64,000 nucleotides of DNA. Source: Corallococcus macrosporus. Lineage in GTDB: Bacteria > Myxococcota > Myxococcia > Myxococcales > Myxococcaceae. The notes under the pieces were generated by a model. The model was not told where the DNA came from. It did not search any database and worked only from the letters and a program-made list of their open reading frames with translations. The stretch lies in assembly GCF_017302985.1 (NCBI RefSeq), contig NZ_JAFIMU010000009.1, forward strand, positions 62,001-126,000, read 5' to 3'. A program made the position numbers and the translations under genes. Shown one piece after another: positions 50,092 to 57,722 of this stretch; the first letter of the stretch is position 1, and each line of letters begins with the position of its first letter.

Positions 50092-51324
50092 CTATTCCCC
50101 CTGAATCCGCTGGATTTCCGGCACCTTGGCGCCGTCGGACGCGATGGGCGCCGGATCCACGGGCGTCACGGGGACACCCTCCACCGGCGCCACCTGGGTC
50201 AGCGTCACCTGGGCCGCGACCGCGTCCATCGCCTGGCCCTCCTCTCCCTGGGCAGTCGAGAGGGCACGGAACCGGCGGGCCAGCGAGGCCAGCTCCGCCG
50301 CCTTCAGTTGGGCCTGACCGCTGCGCAGCGACAGGAGCGCCACGCGCGCGCGCTCCAGCAGCGCCACCTCCGCGCGAAGCCTCGCGAGGATGCGCTCCCG
50401 CCGCTGACGCATGTCCCCCAGCCGCTCCACCTCTTCCGCCAGCGACGCCGCCGCGGCCTCCAGTTGCCGGCGCGCCACCGCGTCCGTGCTCGCACGCGCG
50501 CTGCGCTCCAGGCTGTCTCGCTCGGCCTGCAGCTCCGCGGCGGCGCGCTCCTCGAGCTGCGCCTCCACGCCGGCCCACTCGGACGCCAGCTCCACCGCGC
50601 CCTTCGTGATGCGCGCCAGCGTGCGGGCCAGCTCCTCGCGCGCGGGCTCGCGGGGCAGCTTCGCCAGCGACTGGCCGCATTGGCGGTAGAGGTTCAGCGC
50701 ACGCTCGGACAACGTGAGGAAGTCACCGGACAGCTGGGGCAGCAGCTCCTCCGCGCGCGCCTCCACCGGGTCGGCCGTGAGGCCCAGGTGCGCCGCGATG
50801 GCGCCCAGCCCCACGAAGAGGCCCACGATGCCGCCCACCACCGACGCCGCCAGCAGCGTGGGCGTGGCCACGGACGCGAGCCGCACCGACAGGATGTTCG
50901 CCACCACGCCGCCCGCCAGCGTGAGCCCCGCGCCCAGCACGGCGCCCAGGCCGTAGTGCACGAGGGTGGGGCGGGCCTCCGCGACCTGACCCTCCTCGCC
51001 CAGGTCGTTGAGGCGGGAGCGCACCAGCAGGGCCCCCGCGGCCGCGCCGCTCGTCGCCACCGTCCACGCGGGCGACAGGCCCAGCCCGTAGGGCAGCCCC
51101 ACCAGCAGCAGGCCCAGGCCACTCAAGAGGCCCCGGTCCCACCTGTCACCGCGCGCGCACGCCAGCACCACCGCGGCGGGGACGAGCCACGTCAACGGCA
51201 CCGGCAGGCCCACGCGCAGGCCCAGCCACTGCACCAGGCCCGCCCCGGCGCCGGCGGCCAGCGCGCGCGTGACGGTGTGCTCGAAGGCTTCGCGGTGGTG
51301 GAATTGCAACACGGCGGCATTCAT
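50092..51324 (-). CDS. Membrane protein with long coiled coil, unknown function
   Basis: 410 residues. An N-terminal block of about five to six hydrophobic segments (about 18-185) is followed by ~200 residues of charged helix rich in Ala, Glu, Arg and Leu, a likely coiled coil, and a short polar tail. No family recognised. It follows ybaK after 69 bases, but a TAGACC...CGTTCG element in that gap suggests its own promoter. Confidence 0.7.
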   Translation of the reverse strand: MNAAVLQFHHREAFEHTVTRALAAGAGAGLVQWLGLRVGLPVPLTWLVPAAVVLACARGDRWDRGLLSGLGLLLVGLPYGLGLSPAWTVATSGAAAGALLVRSRLNDLGEEGQVAEARPTLVHYGLGAVLGAGLTLAGGVVANILSVRLASVATPTLLAASVVGGIVGLFVGLGAIAAHLGLTADPVEARAEELLPQLSGDFLTLSERALNLYRQCGQSLAKLPREPAREELARTLARITKGAVELASEWAGVEAQLEERAAAELQAERDSLERSARASTDAVARRQLEAAAASLAEEVERLGDMRQRRERILARLRAEVALLERARVALLSLRSGQAQLKAAELASLARRFRALSTAQGEEGQAMDAVAAQVTLTQVAPVEGVPVTPVDPAPIASDGAKVPEIQRIQGE

Positions 51325-51367
51325 CGGGACACCCCGGGAACGGCCTCACGGGCCGGGAATGTCCCTT

Positions 51368-51397
51368 CGAACGCGCGACGCGCTGAAAAAGGTCTAC
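51368..51397 (-). promoter_or_regulatory. Candidate ECF-type promoter before the coiled-coil membrane gene (copy b)
   Basis: TAGACC (51396-51391) then TTTTTC and CGTTCG (51373-51368), with 17 bases between the two cores and 43 to the ATG. The TAG is the ybaK stop codon. Spacing differs from the other two copies, so this is the weakest of the three. Confidence 0.38.
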
Positions 51398-51870
51398 GCC
51401 TTCGGACGCGAGATGGGTCCCGGCTTTCCCTTCGTCACGCGAAGGTAGTCCGCCGGGGCGAGGACGATCTGCGTCCCGCGCACCCCGGCCGACACGGCGA
51501 CCTCGTCGAACAGCTCCAGCGTCTCATCCACGAAGACGGGGTAGTCCTTCTTGCCCCCCAGCGCGGTGACGCCGCCCCGGATGTAGCCCGTCAGCGGCTG
51601 GAGTTCCTTGAGGGGGACGGTGTCCACCTTGCGGTCGCCGGACAGCCGCGCCAGCGCCTTCAAATCCAGCTCCGCGTTGCCGGGCACCACCGCCATCAAC
51701 ACGCCGGTGCGGTCCCCCTTGGCCACCAGCGTCTTGAAGACCTGCTCCGCGGGCATGCCCACCTTCGCGGCCACCGTCTCCGCGGACAGGTCGTCCGGAT
51801 CCACGTCGTAGTCGCGCAGGCTGTACGCGATGCCGAGCGAGTCCAGGAGCCGGGCGGCGTTCGTCTTCAT
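51394..51870 (-). CDS. ybaK: YbaK-type Cys-tRNA(Pro)/Cys-tRNA(Cys) deacylase
   Basis: 158 residues, matching the family length. YbaK removes mischarged Cys from tRNA(Pro). The trans-editing fold is seen from GMPAEQVFKTLVAKGD (conserved Lys), VVPGNAELDLKALARL and YIRGGVTALGGKKDYPVFVD. It starts seven bases after the purK stop, so it is probably in the purE-purK operon. Confidence 0.88.
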   Translation of the reverse strand: MKTNAARLLDSLGIAYSLRDYDVDPDDLSAETVAAKVGMPAEQVFKTLVAKGDRTGVLMAVVPGNAELDLKALARLSGDRKVDTVPLKELQPLTGYIRGGVTALGGKKDYPVFVDETLELFDEVAVSAGVRGTQIVLAPADYLRVTKGKPGPISRPKA

Positions 51871-51877
51871 GGGTGCG

Positions 51878-53020
51878 TCACATCCCCAGGGCGGCGGCGG
51901 CGGCCTTCACGCGCTGGAGCGCGTCCTCGGGCGTGCTTCCCACCGCGGACAGGTGGCCCATCTTGCGGCCCTTGCGCGCGTCGCGCTTGCCGTACAGGTG
52001 CAGCCGGACGCCGGGCATCGCCAGCGCCTGCGCGAACCGGGGCCCGCCTTCCTTCAGCCACAGGTCGCCCAGCAGGTTCACGATGGCCGCGGGGCGCACC
52101 ACCTCCACGGAGCCCAGGGGCAGGTTGCACACCGCGCGCACGGCCTGCTCGAACTGGCTGGTGAGGCACGCGACTTCCGTCGAGTGGAAGCTGTTGTGCG
52201 GCCGGGGCGCCACCTCGTTCACCAGCAGCGAGCCGTCACCCAGGAGGAACATCTCCACGACGAGCAGCCCCTCCACCTTCAGCCCGGAGGTGATGTCGCG
52301 CGCCACCTGCGACGCCTGCGTCAGCACGGCCTGGGGCAGCGGGCCCGGCAGCAGCGACCACGCGAGGATGCGCTCCTCGTGGTGGTTGAACGCGGGCGGG
52401 TACACCGCGAGCTGCCCATCCGGGCCGCGCGCCACCAGCACGGACAGCTCCGCCTTCAGGTCCAGCGCGGCCTCCACCACCACGGAGCGCTCGCCCAGCT
52501 CCTTCCACGCGACGGCCGCCTCGGAGGCGGACTTCACCTCGTACTGGCCGCGCCCGTCGTAGCCGCCCTCGCTGGACTTGATGAAGCACCTGCCGCCCAG
52601 CGCGGTGATGGCCGCGGACAGCTCCGCCTCCGAGTTCGCCTCGCGCCACGGGCCCAGCGGGAAGCCGCCCTTCGCGAGCCAGGCCTTCTGCCGGCCGCGG
52701 TGCTGCACCACCTCCAGCACGGAGGCGCCGGGCCGCATGGGCGCGTGCCGGGCCACCGCGTTGAGCGTGCCGAGCGACACCTTTTCAATCTCCAGCGTCA
52801 CCACGTCGCACTGGCGCGCCAGGTCCTCGGCCGCCGCCGTGTCCGTGAAGGACGCGGTGAGGCAGCGGTCCACCACGTTGCGCGACGGGCACGCCGAGTC
52901 CGGATCCAAGGCCTGCACCTGGTAGCCCAGCGTGCGCGCCGCGAGCGCCATCATGCGCCCCAGCTGGCCGCCGCCCAGGATGCCCAGCGTTCCTCCGGGA
53001 AGCACCATGGGGCCGCTCAT
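51878..53020 (-). CDS. purK: N5-carboxyaminoimidazole ribonucleotide synthase PurK
   Basis: 380 residues, ATP-grasp enzyme converting AIR and bicarbonate to N5-CAIR in purine synthesis. Visible are GILGGGQLGRMMALAA (start), CDVVTLEIEKV, KSSEGGYDGRGQ (ATP-grasp loop) and NEVAPRPHNSFHSTEVACLTSQFEQ. Start at 53020 overlaps the purE stop by four bases. Confidence 0.95.
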   Translation of the reverse strand: MSGPMVLPGGTLGILGGGQLGRMMALAARTLGYQVQALDPDSACPSRNVVDRCLTASFTDTAAAEDLARQCDVVTLEIEKVSLGTLNAVARHAPMRPGASVLEVVQHRGRQKAWLAKGGFPLGPWREANSEAELSAAITALGGRCFIKSSEGGYDGRGQYEVKSASEAAVAWKELGERSVVVEAALDLKAELSVLVARGPDGQLAVYPPAFNHHEERILAWSLLPGPLPQAVLTQASQVARDITSGLKVEGLLVVEMFLLGDGSLLVNEVAPRPHNSFHSTEVACLTSQFEQAVRAVCNLPLGSVEVVRPAAIVNLLGDLWLKEGGPRFAQALAMPGVRLHLYGKRDARKGRKMGHLSAVGSTPEDALQRVKAAAAALGM

Positions 53021-53520
53021 CCCGCCACCTCGCGGTGCGCGAGGACTTCATCCGTGCGCGCCTTGCGCCAGGCGGCCAGCCGCTCGCGCAGCTCCGGGTA
53101 CTTCAGCGCCAGGATGGCCGCCGCGTGCAGCGCCGCGTTGGCGGCCCCCGGCTTGCCAATGGCCTGCGTGCCCACCGGGACGCCCTTGGGCATCTGCACG
53201 ATGGAGAGCAGCGCGTCGAAGCCGGAGAGCACCGTGGTGGGCATGGGCACGCCCAGCACCGGCAGCAGCGTCTTGCTGGACACCATGCCGGGCAGGTGCG
53301 CCGCGCCGCCCGCCGCGGCGATGATGACGGACAGGCCGCGCGACTCCGCCGTGGACGCGTACTCCATCATCCAGTCCGGCGTGCGGTGCGCGGACACGAC
53401 GCGCACCTCATGCGGGATGCGCAGCTCGGCGAGGATGTCGATCGCCGGTTGCAGGTGTTCGAGGTCGCTTCTGCCGCCCATGATGACCCCGACCCACGGG
53501 GTGCTCGCGCTCGCCGCCAT
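53017..53520 (-). CDS. purE: N5-carboxyaminoimidazole ribonucleotide mutase PurE
   Basis: 167 residues, class I PurE, which shifts the carboxyl group of N5-CAIR to give CAIR. VGVIMGGRSDLEHL is the conserved start, followed by VVSAHRTPDWM with the catalytic His and AAAGGAAHLPGM. The ATG at 53520 is used because MAASASTPWVGVIMGG is family-like; the frame is open to 53607 but adds an unrelated N-terminus. purK overlaps its stop. Confidence 0.95.
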   Translation of the reverse strand: MAASASTPWVGVIMGGRSDLEHLQPAIDILAELRIPHEVRVVSAHRTPDWMMEYASTAESRGLSVIIAAAGGAAHLPGMVSSKTLLPVLGVPMPTTVLSGFDALLSIVQMPKGVPVGTQAIGKPGAANAALHAAAILALKYPELRERLAAWRKARTDEVLAHREVAG

Positions 53521-53578
53521 GCTTGTCCGCGCCTCCAGTGCGCCCTGCTTCCAGGGGGTGAAGCCTGGAAGAACGCGG

Positions 53579-53607
53579 AGATAGGGCCACGCGATTCCGG
53601 AGGTCAA
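53579..53607 (-). promoter_or_regulatory. Possible housekeeping promoter of purE-purK
   Basis: TTGACC (53607-53602), 17-base spacer, CTATCT (53584-53579) on the leftward strand, about 58 bases before the purE ATG. The -35 is good and the -10 poor. No PurR box or riboswitch-like fold was recognised. Confidence 0.35.
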
Positions 53608-53684
53608 CCGCGAAGATGTGACGTCGCGATGAAGGGCGGGCGGGGGGACGGGCGCCGCCCCCTCGCACGCCCTGGCCCCGACAC

Positions 53685-55109
53685 TCAGTACGTCGAGCCC
53701 ATGCGCCCGAAGCTCTTGAGCGCCTTCACCTTGCTGTTCTTCACGGCGGCCTTCTGGGCTTCTTCCGTCTGGGCGTCGTCGTATTCCTGCATCGCGCGGG
53801 CCTGGTCGGCCTGATCCGCCGCCACCGCCGCCGCGCCCGCCACCGCGCCCGCCTCCATGAAGAGGGCCTGGTTCTGGGACAGGTAGCCCTTCGCCTCGTC
53901 CTTGCGGCCCTGGCTCATCGCCTCCGCGGCCTTCTGGAGGTTCTGCGCGCTGCGGGCCCGGGCCGCGTACACCGTGGCCTCCTTGTCCTGGCGCTGGACG
54001 ACCTCTTCACGCACGTCGGTGGCCACCGCGGCCAGCGTGGACTGGTCCTCCACGTTCTTGTGCACGAGCAGGTCCGTGTACGCGACCTTCAGCCCCGCCA
54101 CCTGCACGGACTGGCCCGCCGCCGTGCCCGTCACGTGGAGGCGCGCCACCACGCGCTCCACCTGGCCCGCGGAGAAGTCCGGCAGCGCCACGCGCACGGT
54201 GTTGCCGGCCTGGTGCGCGCGGTAGCCCAGCACCTCGTCCAGCGTCGTGCCCGGGGGCAGCTCGAAGGACAGCTCCACGTTGCGCGCCACCGCGGTGGTG
54301 GCCTGCTGCAGGTCGCGCTGGAAGAGGGTGGACAGCTTGCTTGCGTCCTCGAGGAAGCCGTACGCGCCGGCGCCGTACTCCGCGAAGGCCTGCATCAGGT
54401 CCTCGTTGAAGTCCGTGCCCACGCCAATGGAGCTCACCGTGATGCCGGAGGCGCGGATCTCCTTCACCACGCTCTTGAGCCCCTCCTCGTCGGACACGCC
54501 CTCGGTGGGCTGGCCGTCGCTCATCAGGATGAGGCGGTTGACGCTGGCCCCGTTGCCCATGGCGGACGCCAGCTGCGTGCGGCCCACCATCAGCCCCGAG
54601 CTGATGTTGGTGCCGCCGTCGTCCCAGATGCCGTCGATGAACTGGAGCATCCGCTCGCGGTTGCCCGCGGTGGCCGGCAGGGACGGCAGGCTCTTCACGT
54701 CACTGCCGTAGTGAACGATGGCCAGCCGGTCCTCGTCGCGCAGCAGCGTCACCAGGTGCCGCGCGGCCTGCTTCGCCTGCTGGAGCTTGTAGCCGCTCAT
54801 GGACCCGGACCGGTCGATGACCACCGCCAGGTTCACCGGGCTGCGCTTCGCCCCGGGGACCTCCGCGCCGGTGAGGTCCACCGTCACGTACGTCTCCGAG
54901 GCGCCCACCGGCACGTAGGGATGCGACAGGCGGCTGGTGACCTGGAGGCTGCCGGAGGACGAGCGCGGCCCCGGGGCCGGCGTGGGCGGGGCGGGCTCCA
55001 CGACGGCGGCCGGCGGGACGGGCAGCAGGCTGCGCTGGGGCAGGCCCAGCACCAGCGCGGTGAGGGCGAGGCCACCAGCCAGGCCGAGGAAGAGGACCGT
55101 ACGATTCAT
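53685..55109 (-). CDS. Membrane-anchored VWA-domain protein
   Basis: 474 residues. An N-terminal signal anchor (VLFLGLAGGLALTALVLGL) and Pro-rich linker lead to a VWA domain (about 90-265). The metal-binding site is D99-R-S-G-S103, completed by GGTNISSG (Thr) and LMSDGQP (Asp). A beta domain and a helical tail rich in Ala and Gln follow. The layout resembles YfbK-like VWA proteins, which often sit near ECF sigma genes. A TAGACC...CGTTCG element lies 43 bases upstream. Confidence 0.85.
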   Translation of the reverse strand: MNRTVLFLGLAGGLALTALVLGLPQRSLLPVPPAAVVEPAPPTPAPGPRSSSGSLQVTSRLSHPYVPVGASETYVTVDLTGAEVPGAKRSPVNLAVVIDRSGSMSGYKLQQAKQAARHLVTLLRDEDRLAIVHYGSDVKSLPSLPATAGNRERMLQFIDGIWDDGGTNISSGLMVGRTQLASAMGNGASVNRLILMSDGQPTEGVSDEEGLKSVVKEIRASGITVSSIGVGTDFNEDLMQAFAEYGAGAYGFLEDASKLSTLFQRDLQQATTAVARNVELSFELPPGTTLDEVLGYRAHQAGNTVRVALPDFSAGQVERVVARLHVTGTAAGQSVQVAGLKVAYTDLLVHKNVEDQSTLAAVATDVREEVVQRQDKEATVYAARARSAQNLQKAAEAMSQGRKDEAKGYLSQNQALFMEAGAVAGAAAVAADQADQARAMQEYDDAQTEEAQKAAVKNSKVKALKSFGRMGSTY

Positions 55110-55152
55110 GGCAGGGCTCCAGAGGCGTTTGGAAACGCGGGCCCTGCCTTTA

Positions 55153-55178
55153 CGAACGGGGCGCGCGAAAAGGTCTAA
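55153..55178 (-). promoter_or_regulatory. Candidate ECF-type promoter before the VWA gene (copy c)
   Basis: TAGACC (55177-55172), TTTTCGCGCGCCC (13 bases), CGTTCG (55158-55153), then 43 bases to the ATG. It is very similar to copy a, which has 12 bases between the cores. Confidence 0.5.
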
Positions 55179-55212
55179 CCCTTTCGCGCGAGGCGACTGT
55201 TCAGTGCGCCGT

Positions 55213-55719
55213 TCAGGTGCCCGACGCGGCCGGCACGGAGCCCGCGCAGAAGTAGGGCGAGTTGTTCTCGCCGAAGGTGCGGCGGTAGAAGCTCTCGTCG
55301 GCGGCGCGGATGGCGTCCAGCGTGTCCTGATCCAGCAGCAGGGGCCGGCACGTCATGCGGTCCTTGAGGCCCACCTCCACGTCGTCCACCGTGCGGGTGA
55401 TTTCGCAGCCGGTGGTGGTGCCCTGCACGCACTCCTTGCTGCAGTAGCCCAGGGCCGGCGCCTCCGGATCCGTGCTGCGGGGGCTCTGGTCGTCACGCAC
55501 GCAGATGAGGTCCTCGCACTCCAGCGAACCGAAGGAGATGAAGTCCTGCTCCGCGGCGATGTCCTTCTCCTTCACCTCCACGACCTCGCGGCCCTGTGCC
55601 TCCTGCTCCTCGGCCGTGGCCTTGCGCACCAGGGTGCAAGGCTTGCCCAGCTCGGTGGTGACGTCGCAGCCTCCCATCAGGAGGACGGCGGACAGGAAGA
55701 GCGCGGATCGCACGAACAT
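55213..55719 (-). CDS. gltK: Outer-membrane lipoprotein of the gliding machinery (GltK/CglC-like)
   Basis: 168 residues. The signal peptide MFVRSALFLSAVLLMGGCD ends in a lipobox (Cys18). The mature part has many Cys (PCTLV, CEDLICV, CSKECVQ, GCEIT, CRPLL, FCAG), which should form disulfides. Position next to the GltB/GltA/GltC genes matches M. xanthus gltK (cglC), whose product is an outer-membrane lipoprotein of the gliding complex. Start supported by GAGG eight bases upstream. The name is inferred from context and type, not alignment. Confidence 0.72.
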   Translation of the reverse strand: MFVRSALFLSAVLLMGGCDVTTELGKPCTLVRKATAEEQEAQGREVVEVKEKDIAAEQDFISFGSLECEDLICVRDDQSPRSTDPEAPALGYCSKECVQGTTTGCEITRTVDDVEVGLKDRMTCRPLLLDQDTLDAIRAADESFYRRTFGENNSPYFCAGSVPAASGT

Positions 55720-55781
55720 CTTTGAGACCTCTAGGAAGGATGGAAACAGGGCGCCTGGGGGGAGGGCGCCGGAACCTCGAA

Positions 55782-55809
55782 ACGGTAGCACACCGCTTCT
55801 TCGCGCCAA
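55782..55809 (-). promoter_or_regulatory. Possible promoter of gltK
   Basis: TTGGCG (55809-55804), 16-base spacer, TACCGT (55787-55782) on the leftward strand, about 60 bases before the gltK ATG. Modest match. Confidence 0.3.
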
Positions 55810-55891
55810 CCACTGACCCGCGGGGAGCGAGCGCAGTGGAATTGTGAAGGGATACGGGAGGAATACAGAGGAGGCAGGCGCATCGTGGCGG

Positions 55892-55920
55892 TTGATGGTT
55901 GGGAATACGACCGATAGGAT
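55892..55920 (+). promoter_or_regulatory. Predicted housekeeping promoter of gltB-gltA-gltC
   Basis: TTGATG (55892-55897), 17-base spacer, TAGGAT (55915-55920), each four of six. A start site near 55927 leaves about 60 bases before the TTG at 55987 but only nine before the ATG at 55936. Confidence 0.5.
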
Positions 55921-55986
55921 GGTCAGGCTGATGTCATGCTGCCTTCCGGTGGCAGTACGTTCCCTCCCCCCACGGAGCGCCCGGAC

Positions 55987-56814
55987 TTGAACCGCCCCAC
56001 GCTGCTGCTTGCGCTGAGCCTGATGTGGCCCGCGCTGGCCCCCGCCCAGAACCAGGAAGGCATGGGCCTCGATCTGACCGAGGATGCCCAGGCCAAGCCT
56101 CCCGAAGAGAACCCCGCGCCGCCGCCGGACGAGGAAGCCCGCCCCGCGTCGCCGCCTGCCGCCACCCCAGCGAAGGAAATCCCGGTCGAAGCGCTGATGC
56201 CGCTCACGGACATCACCCAGGACGACCGGGTGAAGAGCGTTCAGCGCAAGGTCTACCTGAAGAAGAACCGCCTGGAGATCTCACCGTTCGTGAGCCTCTC
56301 CGTGAACGACCCGTTCTATTCGAAGTTCGGCGGTTCGCTCCGGGCGGCCTGGTACCTGTCGGACACGCTGGCCGTCTCCGCGCGCGGCTCGTTGATCCAG
56401 GTGCTCCCGTCGGATGACGTCCGCACGGCGAAGCGCACCTTCAACGCGAAGATCTACAACTCCGTGCCGAACTGGTCCGCCATGGGTGACCTGGAGTGGG
56501 CGCCGCTCTACGGCAAGGTGTCCTTCCTCAACTCCATCCTCCACTTCGACGGCTACCTGCTGGGCGGCATGGGCGTGGTGAGGACGGAGACGTCCGCGCT
56601 GCCGGAGCGCGGGCTCAACCCGGCCTTCGACCTGGGCCTGGGCATGCGCTTCGTCACCAAGGACTACCTGGCCGTCAACGTGGCCCTCATCAACACCTCC
56701 TATGTGGATCAGCCCCTGGGCAGCAGCAAGGGCGCCATCCAGAACGTCATGACCCTCAACGCGGGCATCTCCATCTTCCTGCCCCTCAAGTCGACGGGGA
56801 GGGAGTCCGAATGA
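55987..56814 (+). CDS. gltB: Outer-membrane beta-barrel gliding protein (GltB-like)
   Basis: 275 residues. The signal peptide is NRPTLLLALSLMWPALAPAQ, followed by a Pro/Glu-rich linker (about 35-75) and a beta-barrel domain (about 90-275) with alternating hydrophobic residues. I chose the TTG at 55987: GGAG lies nine bases upstream and the signal peptide starts at once. The ATG at 55936 would add 17 Pro/Ser-rich residues with no ribosome site. It shares motifs with the next protein: FLKKxRxEISP and WAPxYGKxSxL...HFDxY. Position matches M. xanthus gltB. Confidence 0.75.
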   Translation: MNRPTLLLALSLMWPALAPAQNQEGMGLDLTEDAQAKPPEENPAPPPDEEARPASPPAATPAKEIPVEALMPLTDITQDDRVKSVQRKVYLKKNRLEISPFVSLSVNDPFYSKFGGSLRAAWYLSDTLAVSARGSLIQVLPSDDVRTAKRTFNAKIYNSVPNWSAMGDLEWAPLYGKVSFLNSILHFDGYLLGGMGVVRTETSALPERGLNPAFDLGLGMRFVTKDYLAVNVALINTSYVDQPLGSSKGAIQNVMTLNAGISIFLPLKSTGRESE

Positions 56815-57716
56815 AGCCCGCCTTCCGTCTGCTCCTGACCCTGTGCGCGGGCGTGCCCGCGCTCGCCTCCGCCGCCGACCAGGCCCCCGCGCCCGCTCCG
56901 GCCGCCGCCGCTCCGGCGGCTCCGGCTCCGGCGACCCCGCCGCCCGCGGCCGCCGCCCCGGCGCCGAAGACGGCCGCCAACTCGAACCCGCCCAACACCT
57001 CCCAGGAGGAGGAAGCGGGCGACGTGTCCGAGGTGGACAAGGACGCCCTGGGGCCCCTTCGCGAGCGCATCCGGCCGGTGTCCGGCCACATGTTCCTCAA
57101 GAAGGGCCGCTTCGAAATCAGCCCGTCCGCGTCCATCACCATCCGCGACGCGTTCTTCAAGAAGTACCTCTTCGGCGGCACCGTCACGTACTTCCCCATG
57201 GAGACGCTGGGCGTGGGGCTGCGCGGCGGCTACGCGCTGAACTCCGTGGCGGGCTCCGCGCAGATCTGCACCTTCACGCCGGGCGAGGACGGCGACACGC
57301 GCGGCTGCCGCGCGCCCACCAAGGGGGAACTGGACGGGTACGCGCCCGGCCAGATGACGATGATGGGCGGCGTGGACGTCCAGTGGGCGCCCATCTACGG
57401 CAAGCTGTCGCTGCTGGCGGAGAAGTTCGTCCACTTCGACATGTACGGCGTCGTGGGCGCGTCCGTGGTCCAGTACAAGGGCCCGGCCGAGTCGCTGACG
57501 GATGGCTCGCCCGCGGCGGGCAGCAAGTCGTACCTCACGGCGGGCGGCAACGTGGGCGTCGGCCTGCGCTTCTTCTTCAACCGCTGGATGACGCTGCGCA
57601 CGGAGCTGCGGGACGTCATCTACTCGGAGAAGGGCCGGGACCCCACGCCCAACTACCTCCGCAACCAGATCCTGTTCGAGCTGGGCCTGTCCTTCTTCTT
57701 CCCCTCCGGTTCCTAA
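56811..57716 (+). CDS. gltA: Outer-membrane beta-barrel gliding protein (GltA-like)
   Basis: 301 residues. A signal peptide (MKPAFRLLLTLCAGVPALASA) is followed by a long Ala/Pro linker (about 23-65) and a beta-barrel domain ending in a Phe-rich strand (LFELGLSFFFPSGS). HMFLKKGRFEISPSASI and VQWAPIYGKLSLLAEKFVHFD repeat motifs of the preceding gene, so the two are tandem paralogues. Its ATG overlaps the gltB stop by four bases. GltA and GltB form outer-membrane parts of the Agl-Glt gliding complex in M. xanthus. Confidence 0.77.
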   Translation: MKPAFRLLLTLCAGVPALASAADQAPAPAPAAAAPAAPAPATPPPAAAAPAPKTAANSNPPNTSQEEEAGDVSEVDKDALGPLRERIRPVSGHMFLKKGRFEISPSASITIRDAFFKKYLFGGTVTYFPMETLGVGLRGGYALNSVAGSAQICTFTPGEDGDTRGCRAPTKGELDGYAPGQMTMMGGVDVQWAPIYGKLSLLAEKFVHFDMYGVVGASVVQYKGPAESLTDGSPAAGSKSYLTAGGNVGVGLRFFFNRWMTLRTELRDVIYSEKGRDPTPNYLRNQILFELGLSFFFPSGS

Positions 57717-57722
57717 AGACTC

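Noticed and set aside
53521-53684. Purine riboswitch or PurR box before purE
   Set aside because: No conserved purine aptamer core and no ACGCAAACGTTTGCGT-like dyad could be seen.
55936-55986. ATG at 55936 as the gltB start
   Set aside because: It lacks a ribosome site, puts a Pro/Ser-rich stretch before the signal peptide and would lie only nine bases from the predicted transcription start.
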